Shown here piece by piece: positions 18,030 through 28,361 of a stretch of 28,500 nucleotides of DNA. The translations under genes were made by a program, and so were the position numbers. How positions within the stretch are numbered: position 1 is the stretch's first letter; every line of letters begins with the position of its first letter. A model generated the notes under the pieces. That model searched no databases. It saw only the letters and a list, made by a program, of their open reading frames with translations, and had not been told where the DNA came from. This stretch comes from Symbiodinium natans (taxonomy: Eukaryota > Sar > Dinophyceae > Suessiales > Symbiodiniaceae), in contig CAJNDS010002794.1 in NCBI GenBank assembly GCA_905221605.1, forward strand, positions 1 to 28,500. Direction: 5' to 3'.

Positions 18030-18560
18030 TGATTTAGGGTTTAGGGTTTCCTGAATGGCAGAGAGCAAACATCGACCCTCCCACCCAAATTTCGGCAGCG
18101 TAGCTTAAGTTGCTTAGCAAGTCGGGAAACTTGGGCAGTCGAGGGAAGCTTGGGGAATGCGATCTGCTTATCTTGGACCAGGTAGACATTATAGGTTCCT
18201 CAATGGATGGGGGGGGGGGGGAGCTTTTCAAAGTTCGTGGGAGGTAGGTGCCCAAAAGAACCTTAGGGAAGCTTCGGGCGCCTTAAATGAGTAGTGGGGA
18301 GCATTCGGGAACCTTGGGTTACATACCCTTGAACCCCCCCTCCCCAAGAAACCCAAAAAATGACACTGACTCCCTAGGCTTCGCCACATGCAGCGAGATG
18401 GGCCTGAACGAGCCATTCCAGCAAGAACTTCCTCAGCATCAGCAGCATGAGGCAGACCTCGCGGGATGCTTCCTAAGACTTGCCTTTTCAGGGAAGAAGG
18501 CGGATGAAACTAGATCCTAAACCCTCAAACCCTCAAACCCTCAAACCCTGAACCCGAAAA
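18030..18560. other. Unique region with short telomeric traces, no gene supported
   Basis: Two TTTAGGG units lie at 18034-18050 and CCCTCAAA units at 18518-18560. Between them GGGAANCTTNGGG-type 12-13-mers occur at 18124, 18143, 18266 and 18307. A 12-bp G run sits near 18210. Confidence 0.55.
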
Positions 18561-19263
18561 CCCCCCAAAGTTGCTAAAGTTGATGATGTTTACCATGTCA
18601 TCCCAGAAAGAGCGTCAAAGATGCAGAACACAAGAGAGTCTCCGCGAGCCTCGATGACTAAGCCCCAGCCGGGAGGTATGTAGGAAATCCCGGAGAGGTA
18701 GTGGATGCTGCCTCGGGGCAAGCTCCATGTCGTGGCCAGGGCGTTTTAGGGCTTAGGGTTGAGCGCTTAGGGTTCGGAGCAGCACGGAATCACCACCACT
18801 GTGGTTGTTGCCGGTTTTGCACGTTTCCTCACACTGATCTTCCACAACTCTCTCGGCTCGGAGACTTGCCCGCTGCATCTGCAGTGGAGTGTCCACATCG
18901 AGAATCGCTGGCTCAAGCCCTCTCAGGCGAGCGCCCTCGATGGTACACCTGGAGCAAGAGAGTCGGGCGGTCCCATTCCTAGAAGAGGGATTCGGGCCCA
19001 CACGAGTTAAAAACACAAAGGTCTCCACATCCCCCGCCCCAGCTTAGGATTCAGGGTCGTACACTTACTTCTCCAATAACCAAGGGGAAGAAAAAAAGCT
19101 TTAGCTTCCATAGTCCAAGTAAAGGCGAAGTAAGTACAAGAGAGCAAAGGCGCCTGCCAGTGATCTCGTTGTTGAAATCGAGCGAAGTGTCACACCTCGC
19201 GTGGGGCGCGGTGAGGGCGGGGCTCCAAAATTGAGGCTTGCACGAGGTCACGTTGAGAATTTT
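18561..19263. other. Unique spacer, no gene seen
   Basis: Open frames up to 93 codons overlap on both strands with no recognisable motif. A single degenerate GCTTAGGG pair occurs near 18750-18775. Confidence 0.5.
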
Positions 19264-19470
19264 GGAACCCTAATCAACCCTAGTTTTAAAACCCTGATAA
19301 CCCCAAATAAACCCGAATAAACCCAAATAAACCCAAAAAAACACAATAAACCCTAATAAACCCTAAACCTGGGCCTCCAGTGCGTATGTCCGGGGATGCT
19401 TCCCCGTTTTGCCCGAAACCCTAAACCCTAAACCCTAAACCCTAAACCCTAAACCCTAAACCCTAAACCG
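19264..19470 (-). repeat. AATAAACCC repeat followed by CCCTAAA array
   Basis: Degenerate 8-9-mers such as AATAAACCC and ACCCAAATAA at 19264-19370. After a short spacer, clean CCCTAAA units follow at 19416-19470. Confidence 0.85.
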
Positions 19471-19514
19471 GGGGGAGATCGCTACGGGCTGAGGAACCTG
19501 CGGAGCCAGGCTGG

Positions 19515-19715
19515 GTTGAGGGCTTAGGGCTTAGGGCTTAGGGTTTAGGGTTTAGGGTTTAGGGTTTAGGGTTTAGGGTTCAGGGTTCAGGGTTAAGTTT
19601 CAGGGTTTAGGTTTAGGGTTTAGGAGGATTGCCAGTGCCTGGCCGGCGAGTGCTTCGAGCTTAGGGGCTAGGGCTTTAGGGTCTTACGTGTTTAGGGCTT
19701 TCGGGTGTTTAGGGC
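19515..19715 (+). repeat. CTTAGGG/TTTAGGG array and degenerate tail
   Basis: Begins with several CTTAGGG units, becomes TTTAGGG, then TTCAGGG. Scattered variants continue to 19715. Confidence 0.88.
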
Positions 19716-20218
19716 GTCGAACTTTTCAATGTGCTTTCACACGGACTCAGAGAGCGGGGGTGGGCCGGTCGAAGGCCCATCGGTCTCTTATGTACAGATC
19801 CGTGCGGGCAATGGGCAGGGATGCCTAGGGCATCTGCGGGAGCTGCATTATCAGAAAACCGTATACACAGTTGAGCAGCAGCTCTCTAGGTTTAGGGTTT
19901 TTGGTTTCGGCTTAAAGAGGTTTAGGTATATGTCGTTCTGGCTCTCTGCTTACCTCACAACGACATCCAGGAGGACCGCTGCTCAAGCACATAAAGCTCG
20001 TATGCTTCTTCGCCATGCTTCTGGCGCAAGGCTCTCCGAGCTCGCTTTGCATATCCATTGCGAAGGGAATCTGAGGTGTCCCGGGCAAGGCTGATGCGCG
20101 GGCTCATTGAAGCCAGGGGCCAATTTTGAATTGGGGCTTGCCTTTCGTGACGGCGTAGGTCGTCGGAGGCTTTACGTTGCAATCGAACTTGGCTTGGACT
20201 GAGAGACCTCATTCAATG
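19716..20218. other. Unique spacer, no gene supported
   Basis: A 129-codon plus-strand frame (19705-20094) and an 85-codon minus-strand frame overlap. Neither shows a recognisable domain, and the former includes telomere-derived sequence (GFGLKRFRY). Confidence 0.45.
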
Positions 20219-20304
20219 AACCCGAAACCCTGAACCCTCAACCCAAATTTTGGGTTTAGGGTTTAGGGTTTAGGATTTAGGGTTTAGGGTTTAGGGTTTA
20301 GGGA
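20219..20304. repeat. Tail-to-tail telomeric junction and TTTAGGG array
   Basis: AACCCAAA-T-TTTGGGTT at 20240-20256 is a perfect palindrome around one T. C-rich units lie to its left and G-rich units to its right. Confidence 0.9.
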
Positions 20305-20399
20305 ACCTCAATGTACCGCCAGCCTGTATTTCCGGAGCACCCCGCGCCAGAGCAAAGCCGACAAGGGACTCGAGGCTCGACGCAAAAAAGGCCAAAAAG

Positions 20400-20712
20400 A
20401 CCCTAAACCCTGAACCCTAAACCCTAAACCCTGAAGCCAATTCCTAGCCCTAAACCCTAAACTCCTCTCCCAGAAATCCGGGAGCAGTCGCAAAACCCTT
20501 GGTATCAACCACCCATGTCAGCACGAAACCACAGAATCAGCGGACGCACCTGGGCAGCCGCAGGGTGCTTCGGCTTGGGGGGGCTTCGGGGGCGGCATTA
20601 CTGGGGCTGATCGGGAGGTGTAGGGCTCGTGAGGGTCCCCCAGTCCCTAAAACCCAAACCCTCAACCCTAATTCAACCCAAAAACCCCAAACCCCAAACC
20701 CCAAAGTCTAAC
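20400..20712 (-). repeat. Short CCCTAAA/CCCCAAA arrays around unique sequence
   Basis: Units at 20400-20464, interrupted by GAAGCCAATTCCTAG, and at 20645-20712 with CCCCAAA at the right edge. Confidence 0.8.
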
Positions 20713-20831
20713 CCAGGCTTTGGGGGCTGTTTAGGGGTTCATGCACACTCGCACGCAAGGTACCTGATGAGGTTCCTTGGGTACTGAGAAGTAGGGGTTT
20801 AGGGTTTCGGGCCACAAGCTCGCCGAGAACT

Positions 20832-20926
20832 ACTTGAAGGTCAGGGACGTAGGTAGGGTAACTATTGCTATAAGCTTCTCTAGGCTGCTTACTACCCTAC
20901 TTACAAGTACCCACGAACCTCCAAGG
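20832..20926. mobile_element. Family 1 element, compact copy
   Basis: Left end ACTTGAAGGT at 20832 and right end AAGTACCCACGAACCTCC within 20904-20925. The core GGGTAACTATTGCTATAAGC resembles the copies at 23568 and 28362. A family 2 element follows about 25 bp downstream. Confidence 0.7.
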
Positions 20927-20951
20927 TGGTCAAGGTGGTCCGTGTCTTTCT

Positions 20952-21051
20952 GTTCTTCGTAGGGAATGAGGGAGTTCGGTACGCTATGGGACCTTCCCAT
21001 CTCAAAGGGTAGCATGGAGGTGCTACTAAGGTTCCCAGCTCCCTACTAAGA
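20952..21051. mobile_element. Family 2 element, second copy
   Basis: Left end GTTCTTCGTAGGGAATGAGG at 20952. The right end is the complement CTCCCTACTAAGA ending at 21051. A TTTAGGG array starts directly at the right end. Confidence 0.6.
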
Positions 21052-21128
21052 GGGTTTAGGGTTTAGGGTTCAGGGTTTTAGGGTTTCGGGTTTAGGGTTT
21101 AGGGTTTAGGGTTTCGGGTTTAGGGTTG
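21050..21128 (+). repeat. TTTAGGG array abutting a family 2 element
   Basis: Units with TTTCGGG variants. The first GGGTTTAGGG directly follows the element's terminal ACTAAGA. Confidence 0.92.
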
Positions 21129-21396
21129 AGAGCTGCGCAAACTCTGGCAGAGGTCTAGCAATGGAGCTACCATATTCGCAAGGCTATCGCGGAGGATGCC
21201 AATCCAGCGGGTCTGATTGCAATGACGTATTTGGGCGATTGTGTTTCTTAGATATGAAAAGAATAGAAAATTCTGCCTTTCTAGGATGTTTAGGGTTCTG
21301 AGCGGGACAACATTTTCAAGTTGCTTACTTGCTTATACCTCCAAAAATAGGGGGTACCCTTAATACACCCCAAAATTAATCCTGATTATAGGAACC

Positions 21397-21464
21397 CCCC
21401 TAAACCCTAACCCTAAACCCTAAACCCTAAACCCTAAACCCTAAACCCTAAACCCTAAACCCCC
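21397..21464 (-). repeat. CCCTAAA array
   Basis: Nine units, mostly pure, bordered by C runs on both sides. The 270 bp before it are unique with no gene seen. Confidence 0.93.
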
Positions 21465-21558
21465 CCATTTAGGCATTGGTGCATCGGACGAAGTGCTGAG
21501 CCTAAGCTTGGCACCCCCTCCGCGGAGAGCATCCTCTTGAGCTCCTGGCGCCGGACAT

Positions 21559-21668
21559 GTTTAGGGTTTAGGGTTTAGGGTTTAGGGTTTAGGGTTTAGG
21601 GTTTAGGGTTTAGGGTTTAGGGTTTAGGGTTTAGGGTTTAGGGTTTAGGGTTTAGGGTTTAGGGTTTG
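21559..21668 (+). repeat. TTTAGGG array
   Basis: Fifteen nearly perfect units. Confidence 0.96.
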
Positions 21669-21770
21669 GATCCTTAACGAGCAGTTTCTACGGGGCCTTT
21701 TCTGGGCATTTAAGGCGCTGTGAGCTCAAGGCCTGCGGATTACAGACAAAGTGAAAGAACTACCCTATTC

Positions 21771-21797
21771 TAGGGTTTAGGGTTTAGGGTTTAGGGT
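21771..21797 (+). repeat. Short TTTAGGG array
   Basis: About four units. Confidence 0.88.
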
Positions 21798-21889
21798 GGA
21801 GTTAAAGACAACAACTAAGGAAACTACGAAAAGGAAAGGTGTGACCTTGGTGCAACTGTACACTACTTAAACAGGGTATGTTTCGAACG

Positions 21890-22188
21890 GGTTTAGGGTT
21901 TAGGGTTTAGGGTTTAGGGTTTAGGGTTTAGGGTTTAGGGTTTAGGGTTTAGGGTTTAGGGTTTAGGGTTAGGGTTAGGGTTTAGGGTTCAGGGCTCAGG
22001 GTTTAGGATGTCTCCGCAAATGACCAGGCGGGACCCCAAAAGCAGCACCAGACCCAAGTGCAACCTGGGAATGAAAAGGGTGCCCTTCTTGCTTTAAAGG
22101 GAGCTAGCAGGGAACCCCTAAACCCTAAACCCTAAACCCCTAAACCCTAAACCCTAAACCCCAAACCCTAAACCCTAAACCTTAAACC
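21890..22188. repeat. Head-to-head arrays with unique spacer
   Basis: TTTAGGG units at 21890-22008 (TTAGGG and TTCAGGG at the right edge) face CCCTAAA units at 22115-22188 across about 105 bp. Confidence 0.93.
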
Positions 22189-22499
22189 GAAAGAAGGGAA
22201 TCAGGGCCTACGCTGGGTCGTAGATTGAGGTTTCGGGTTTTGGCTTAGGACTGCCTACAAACGACCGAATGCTTGACATATAGGGGCCTTAATGATTAAA
22301 ATAAGGTTTTGGGGGGATATTATAGAATAATTATCGAGGGCCATAAGGGAGTACCATTAGTAATTAATTGCCACCCCTATGGTACAGTTCTTTCCCCGGC
22401 GATAGTTGGGACACTCTCACAGCGGTGCCCGTCGTCCGATCGTCCTCCAGCGTGAGCTTCTTAGCCGATTTGTCACCGACGGACACCAGCTCCTGGCGT
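22189..22499. other. AT-rich spacer with weak inverted repeat, no gene
   Basis: ATAGGGGCCTTAATGATTA near 22280 and TAATTAATTGCCACCCCTAT ending near 22381 are imperfectly complementary and enclose AT-rich sequence. This is a possible third small inverted-repeat element. Confidence 0.4.
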
Positions 22500-22711
22500 G
22501 GGGGTTTAGGGTTTAGGGTTTACGGTTTAGGGTTAGGGTTTAGGTTTAGGGTTCAGGGTTTAGGGTTTAGGGTTTAGGGTTTAGGGCTTTAGGGTTTAGG
22601 GTACAGTTTAGCTTTAGGCTTTAGGCTGTAGGCTTTAGGCTTTAGGGTTTAGGGTTTAGGGTTTAGGGTTGAGGGTTTAGGGCTGAGGGTTTAGGGTTTA
22701 GGGTTTAGGGT
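22500..22711 (+). repeat. TTTAGGG array with TTTAGGC patch
   Basis: An internal patch near 22607-22646 consists of GCTTTAGGC and related words. Both sides are TTTAGGG. Confidence 0.92.
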
Positions 22712-23567
22712 CATCAACGTGCCCCCGAAGCCGTGTGCTCAGCGTGCACGTGTGAGTGAGTGACGCATCTTTCAGGATCTACATGCCCAACCAACTTCTT
22801 GAAGAAGTTACATTCCGGCGTGCGGGAAAAGAACCCCAACAACAACTGCCTGCATCTAAACTGAAAGCTCTACAAGGAAAGGGTGCCAAAGAAGAGATTT
22901 GAACGCCTTGCGAAGATAGACTTGTCGGCAGGAAAGCCTGAAATCGGCAGAAGCCCTCGAAAGAAAACAGCAATGTCCAGTGCATGATGGTCGAGCCACA
23001 ACAGCGCAAATTTGGCAGAATTTGCGATCCTGCACATATGATGTCGCCCTCACTAGCCAAGGCCGACACCCGAAACCGTATTCGATAGTAGTGGCAACAC
23101 GTGGCAATTGCAGCAACGAAGCCTACACAGCGAAGGGGAGGGGGCAGGGCGGTCTATCGATGGCACGAGTGGCTAAAGTGCCAGAATACTGGATGGTGAT
23201 CCCTGCTGCGGTACTCGTAAACACACGCACGGCAAGAACCTTATAAACCTGAACCCAAACCTGCCAGGCCCGCGTTTCCCACGCGGATTCGATTGCGTGT
23301 CGCCCAACTCCCCGGCGACACCGCACTGACCATGAAAGCCCTGGCAGAGGGTTAGGGCGGTTAGGGCTTATTGTTTCGGATGTGTCTCAGGGTAGCAACA
23401 TGGTCCCCTAGTATGGGCCTTCATTGGGGAACCCCTATGTACCCCGCATATACCCTATATAACGCAAGCGCCCATAAATCAGAACCCTACAAAGTGGTGT
23501 GGGACCATATCCCGGGACCATGAACGTATCCTCAGAATGTAAGAGCTCATAAGCCAGCCAAGCACCC
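22712..23567. other. Longest unique spacer of the right half, no gene supported
   Basis: About 850 bp with overlapping 66-96-codon frames on both strands and no recognised domain. GGGACCAT occurs twice near 23500-23520, and AT-rich TATACCCTATATAAC lies near 23450. Confidence 0.5.
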
Positions 23568-23713
23568 ACTTAGAGGTTCATTTGGGGTACTTATACGCAG
23601 GGAAACTATGGTGATAAGCTTATTCAGGGCACTTATAACTCTACTTGGAAGTTACAACCCCTAAACCCTAAACCCTAAACCCTAAACCCTAAGCCCCCAA
23701 TGAACCTCCAAGT
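23568..23713. mobile_element. Family 1 element interrupted by a telomeric array
   Basis: The left end ACTTAGAGGTTCAT starts at 23568 and the right end ATGAACCTCCAAGT stops at 23713. The internal core (GATAAGCTTATTCAGGGC, then ACTTATAACTCTACTTGG) is related to other copies. Between the core and the right end lie about 40 bp of CCCTAAA repeats (23656-23697), placed where other copies have the ACCC of the terminal repeat. Confidence 0.7.
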
Positions 23714-23789
23714 AAAGCCTGAAAAGCGCGCCAGGGAAGCGACTGCGACCCACGCTGAGCAATCTCAAAGCCCAGAACCGTGTCCTGGC

Positions 23790-23897
23790 TTAGGGTGTAG
23801 GGTTTAGGGCTTAGGGTTTAGGGTTTAGGGTTTAGGGTTTAGGGTTTAGGGCTTAGGGCTTAGGGCTTAGGGCTTAGGGTTGAGGGCTTAGGGTTGG
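23790..23897 (+). repeat. TTTAGGG array with CTTAGGG amplification
   Basis: The right half is a run of CTTAGGG units, as at 19515. Confidence 0.92.
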
Positions 23898-23919
23898 TAA
23901 GTTTGAGGTTGGGATGTTT

Positions 23920-24062
23920 CTTGGAGGCTCATGGTACTTGGTAACCCAACTATATTTGCGCTTATTACCCAATCATAACCCTATTCGGGTACTTGAGGGG
24001 GCCTTTAAGTGGGTTGTCCCTACACTTGTGGTTGGTTTCTAAGTACCCTGAACCTTCAAGTA
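23920..24062. mobile_element. Family 1 element, diverged copy
   Basis: Left end CTTGGAGGCTCATGGTACTT (23920-23939) and right end AAGTACCCTGAACCTTCAAG (24041-24060) form an imperfect inverted pair. A telomere-variant array (TTTGGGG/TTTAGGG) begins immediately after. Confidence 0.65.
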
Positions 24063-24416
24063 GGGCTTGGGGTTTGGGGTTTAGGGCTGAGGCTTTAGGG
24101 TTTGCAGGATTTGTGTATGGGTTTAGGGTTTAGGGTTGAGGGTTTAAGGTTTAGGGTATAGGGTTTAGGAAGGAAGTTCATTCTCGGCAAGATCCTGCTT
24201 CCCGGCGTGAGCATCAAGCATTGCATCGTCATCTGTCGACTCCTCCTTAGATGAGGCAGGGCTTAGGGTTCAGGGTTCAGGGTTCAGGGTTTAGGGTTTA
24301 GGGTTTGGGGTTTGGGGTTTAGGGTTTAGGGTTTAGGGTTTAGGGTTTAGGGTTTAGGGTTTAGGGTTTAGGGTTTAGGGTTTAGGGTTTAGGGTTTAGG
24401 GTTTAGGGTTTAGGGC
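24062..24416 (+). repeat. Degenerate then clean TTTAGGG arrays
   Basis: Degenerate units at 24062-24168 directly after a family 1 element. After a unique spacer, about 20 units follow at 24258-24416, led by TTCAGGG. Confidence 0.93.
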
Positions 24417-24467
24417 ACTGTGGGGCCATCCGTATCCCAACTACCCCCCCTCAAAACTACCTAGGTT

Positions 24468-24560
24468 CCCCCCCCCCCCCCTTAATACCCTTAATTTAGT
24501 GGTAATTATCCCTACATAGCCCTGTCTATGGGGGGGGACCTGGGGAGGGGGGGGGGGGGC
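24468..24560. repeat. Opposed poly-C and poly-G tracts
   Basis: A C run at 24468-24481 and G runs at 24531-24559 flank an AT-rich middle. Both are likely error-prone in assembly. Confidence 0.8.
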
Positions 24561-24571
24561 GAGGGAGGGGT

Positions 24572-25029
24572 GCAGTTTCGATGATGGAGGTGCTGTGGGA
24601 AAGCGGCTGTGTTCAAAGAGCAGCCACAAATACGACCTCTGGCTGTGCAGAGAGAGAAAGAGAGAGAAAAGAATTAGAAAGCCTGGTTCCGATCGCTGCC
24701 CTTCTCAAAAAGGATTCTCACAAGGCCTCTCAGAAGATGGGAGAACGCCCTGAAGCCCTGAGTTTTCTGTGATCTCACCACCAGCTCCAAAATCTTCGAA
24801 CCCTGAGCCCTCAACCCTACAACCTTTGTAGCAGGATCCCAGGAGGCGAGGACTTCAAGGAAAAGCAAGGAGCTGCCCCAAAATTTCCTGAAGCCTGAAC
24901 CCTAATCTTACCCGCCTTGGTTGGGGACACCCAAAACATAAACAAGGTACCTAATTCCCCATGAAGGCTTCGTAATTCAGGAAAGCCAAGTATAAAGTAA
25001 AGGCAAATGTACATGAAAAAATTAGAGCA
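24572..25029. other. Unique spacer, no gene seen
   Basis: Contains a GA-rich run (24649-24670). Open frames of about 60 codons only. Confidence 0.5.
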
Positions 25030-25305
25030 AACCCGAAACCCTAAACCCTGAACCCTGAACCCCAAACCCCAAACCCTAAACCCCAAACCCTAAACCCTAA
25101 ACCCCTCAACCCTCGAAAGGGCTTCGCCACTTTTTTGGTCGAGCTGCGGCGGCCTGAGTCCGAAGGCCCGCCCTGGGTGCTTCACGCTCGGAGGGGCGGA
25201 TGGCCGCTCCAGCCTACATCCGAGCAGGGGTTTAGGGTTTAGGGTTTAGGGTTTAGGGTTTAGGGTTTAGGTTTAGGGTTTAAGGTTTAGGGTTTAGGGC
25301 TCAGG
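25030..25305. repeat. CCCTAAA array, spacer, TTTAGGG array
   Basis: C-rich units at 25030-25114 and G-rich units at 25226-25305 diverge from a 110-bp unique spacer (tail-to-tail). Confidence 0.9.
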
Positions 25306-25476
25306 GGCAAGTAGGGTTTCGAGAGGCTCATTGAGGAATATTTTTCAGAGAGTTTCAAGGGCCATCCTAGGTAGGGGGTCTAATTCAGATACATGTATGT
25401 AGGGTTTTTCAGCAGGGTAGCTCTGAAAATTACCTGCTTCTGAGGGTGACGGGGAAGCAACGGAAGCTAACCGCCC

Positions 25477-25600
25477 ACTTGAAGGTTCATGGGTACTTCT
25501 TAGTCGGGTTTTTCAGTACCCTAAAATAAGGTTCCAACCAGAGTTACCCATTAAGAGCCTTATTCTACGCCTACTTATCAGTACCCGTGAACCTCCAAGT
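25477..25600. mobile_element. MITE-like inverted-repeat element, family 1, complete copy
   Basis: Terminal inverted repeats at 25477-25498 (ACTTGAAGGTTCATGGGTAC...) and 25580-25600 match at 19 of 21 positions. The element is about 124 bp with no coding capacity. No clear target-site duplication is visible. It is the best-preserved of several copies in the window. Confidence 0.75.
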
Positions 25601-25954
25601 ACAACCTCCCAACAACCAGAAGCGTGCGGCGGGACGTGATTTTCCAAGCCGACTCAGTCTCTGAGGGCTTGTGGGGTTTTCCGGTCGAACACCGGAAGCC
25701 CCCCAAAACCCCTCAAAGCCCTCACTATGCTAACCATTAATCATGAACCATCCGAAAACACATGAGCATCTCAAGGCAGTTAGGATTCGGCAATGTGCTG
25801 AGTAAACATTTTGGCGCGAGAGCCTTTTGTTAAGCCAATGCTAAAATTCGAACTGAGTCATATGACTGGCCGTGGCAATGAAAACCCAGATTGTTGCAAG
25901 CAACTCTGACCCGATGACACGCCACATCCCCGGAATCCACCTAAGAGGATCCTC
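25601..25954. other. Unique spacer, no gene seen
   Basis: No recognisable motif or domain between the family 1 element and the AAT microsatellite. Confidence 0.5.
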
Positions 25955-25988
25955 CAAACAAATAATAGTATTAATAATAAGAAGAAGA

Positions 25989-26021
<33 letters not shown>

Positions 26022-26045
26022 AGAAGAAGAACAAGAATAAAAGGA
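25955..26045. repeat. AAT/AAG trinucleotide microsatellite
   Basis: Runs of AAT with AAG patches on both sides. An abrupt switch to a GC-rich, CpG-dense block follows at 26060-26180. Confidence 0.9.
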
Positions 26046-26209
26046 AGGCCTTGGCTTTTGGCGGCGCCGGGGGCGGGGGCGCCCGCTTCCCGGCCGCGCT
26101 TGAGGCGCTTGAGGCGCCTGCCGCGCTGGGCTTGGCCGGGGACGGCGGCCGCGCCGCGGGCGAGGCCGCTGCGGCCGTTGGTGTCAGAGGCGCAGGGGGA
26201 GCCTCAGAG

Positions 26210-26526
26210 TTTAGGGGTTTAGGGTTTAGGGTTTTGGGTTTAGGGTTTAGGGTTTAGGGTTTAGGGTTTAGGGTTACACGACGTTGACACGAAAGGGCCA
26301 TCAACCGCGCTCACGCGGGCACTTCGCATCCTGAAGTCTCCATCGGTCCAAGGAGCTGCAGGCTCGGACGGCTCTGCCTCCTCCTCCTGCCCCTGGCCCT
26401 GGCGTTTAAGGTCGGTAGTCACCGTTAGTGGTGCCGGAGGCGGCTCGGACACTGCTAGCCACAAGCCCCAAACTCACCCTAAACCCTAAACCCTAAACCC
26501 TAAACCCGAAACCCGAAACCCTAAGC
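26210..26526. repeat. TTTAGGG array, unique spacer, CCCTAAA array
   Basis: G-rich units at 26210-26276 and C-rich units at 26475-26526 face each other across a 200-bp spacer without a supported gene. Confidence 0.88.
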
Positions 26527-26667
26527 TCCACAAGCCAAGAAAAAGAACTAAAAGGGCGGACGACGACCATGAACTCGCCTTCATCATGTCCCCCACGAGC
26601 ATCTGCGCCAGCTTGGCCCGACCCAGGCGCCCCTTGGCCTTGGCCTTTCAGCAGAAGAGACGCCGGA

Positions 26668-26823
26668 ATTTGGGGTTGGGGGTTTGGGGGTTTGGGGTTT
26701 GGGGGTTTGGGGGTTTGGGGGTTGGGGGTTTGGGGGTTTGGGGTTTGGGGTTTGGGGTTTGAGGCTTGGGGGTTTGGGGTTTGGGGTTTGGGGTTTGGGG
26801 TTTGGGGTTTGGGGTTTGGGGTT
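26668..26823 (+). repeat. Second TTTGGGG-variant array
   Basis: TTTGGGG and TTTGGGGG units with one TTTGAGGC. It is the same variant class as 5645-6005. Confidence 0.93.
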
Positions 26824-27555
26824 AGCTGGAATGTTTCCTGGGTTTGAGGTTTGCGGGCGGAGTTTGTTCTAACCGCTTTTTGCTGAGAGGGGGCTCCTAG
26901 GCCAGGGGTGTGCCTTACTTTTTCGGCTAACGCGGCATGCTAAACTGCAACCTCCTTCTCTTCACAGAAACTGAAACCTGCACCAGGATCTCCTGAGCTC
27001 CAGCAGTCACAACACTTGCTGTTACACCAAATGATGACGGTTTCTGTGACTCCATTCGAATGTGTGTATCAGTAAACCCTAAACCCTAAACCCTAAATCC
27101 TGCCAGACTTGAGGCCCACTTCGAGTTCGGGCGTCACCAAACGCAGCCCGCCACGAGCCTTCGGCACTTCCTGTGGGGCGGCGCTGGCATTTTCGTGCTT
27201 CCAAGCGGGGGAACATTGCTTTCTGGGGTTCAGGGTTTGGGGTTTAGGGAGCTTGTGCCGGAACTGGGTATCAGTGTACGATTCCCTTAAGGCTCATCCG
27301 CTACCGCTCCAGAGAAGTTCCCCGATGCTCTGCGCCGATCAGCTACAGCCCTAAACCCTAAACCCTAAACTGGCGCAATGGTTCCCAACAGGCCAATGCG
27401 ACGTTCAGTGCAAGAAGTGCTTGGGAACACATCCTCACAGCGCATGACTCCGTCAAGGGCTCAGGGCTTCATGCTTGGGGTGTTTAGACTTTCTCTACTC
27501 TTCCGCAACCTCATCCAGGGTTCTCAAGTACAGCTCCGCAGCGCAAACCCGAGTT
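26824..27555. other. Unique sequence with three short telomeric tracts, no gene supported
   Basis: CCCTAAA units at 27073-27098 and 27347-27371, and TTCAGGG/TTTGGGG units at 27225-27249. Open frames of 60-80 codons show no domain. Confidence 0.55.
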
Positions 27556-27890
27556 CCCTAAACCCCTAAACCCTGAACCCCAAACCTAAAAACCCTGAAC
27601 CCTAAACCTAAACCCTGAACCCTAAACCCTAAACCCTAAACCCTAAACCCTAAACCCTAAACCCTAAACCCAGCGTCCTCATGCCAACAGCCCTGCCTGT
27701 AAGCTGGGAAGCCCTCCTAGGGCTTGTTACCCCCAACCTCCTAACCCAAACGTCTCAAACCCTCAAGCCTCAACCACACACTCCGTATCCCTAAACCCTT
27801 TACCCTGAAGCCTAAACCCCAACTCCTGAACTCCCCAACAACCCGAACCCCTGAACCCTGAACCCTAAACCCTAAAACCGTTGAGGCCCT
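27556..27890 (-). repeat. CCCTAAA array and degenerate continuation
   Basis: Degenerate left edge, clean units at about 27618-27672, then after a short spacer degenerate CCTGAA and CCCTCAA words to 27890. Confidence 0.88.
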
Positions 27891-28018
27891 GAACCCCTGA
27901 ACCAACAGCAGCCAAGACGCCTGGGGTTGAGGTGGCTCCTTCCCTTCTACCTCCACCTTGGCCCTCGCCTCCGGCTTGTTCTTGGCCCCTGGGAAAGGTT
28001 TTGGGGGGGTCTGGGATT

Positions 28019-28345
28019 GAGGGGTTTAGGGTTTAGGGTTTAGGGTTTAGGGTTTAGGGTTTAGGGTTTAGGGTTTAGGGTTTAGGGTTGAGGGCTTATG
28101 GGGGTTTAGAGGGTTCAGAGAGGGTTTATCGGGTTTATGGGGTCCATCAGACTATAGGGTTCACAGGGTTCAGAGGGCTTATAAAGGGCTTCGAGGGTTT
28201 TGTAGGGTTTACAGTGTTTACAGTGTTTATGGGGTTTGATGGGTTTTGGGAATTCTCAAGGTTTCGGGGTTGAGGACTTTGGGTTTATAGGGCTTTGAGG
28301 GATCTTAAAGGCTGGAGGGTTGAGAGCTTAAGGTCACAGGGTTGG
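28019..28345 (+). repeat. TTTAGGG array passing into diverged 8-10-mers
   Basis: Ten clean units to 28090, then TTTAGAGGG, TTTATCGGG, TTCACAGGG and TTTACAGTG words, like the block at 7234-7830. Confidence 0.88.
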
Positions 28346-28361
28346 TGGGAGCAGGGTCATG

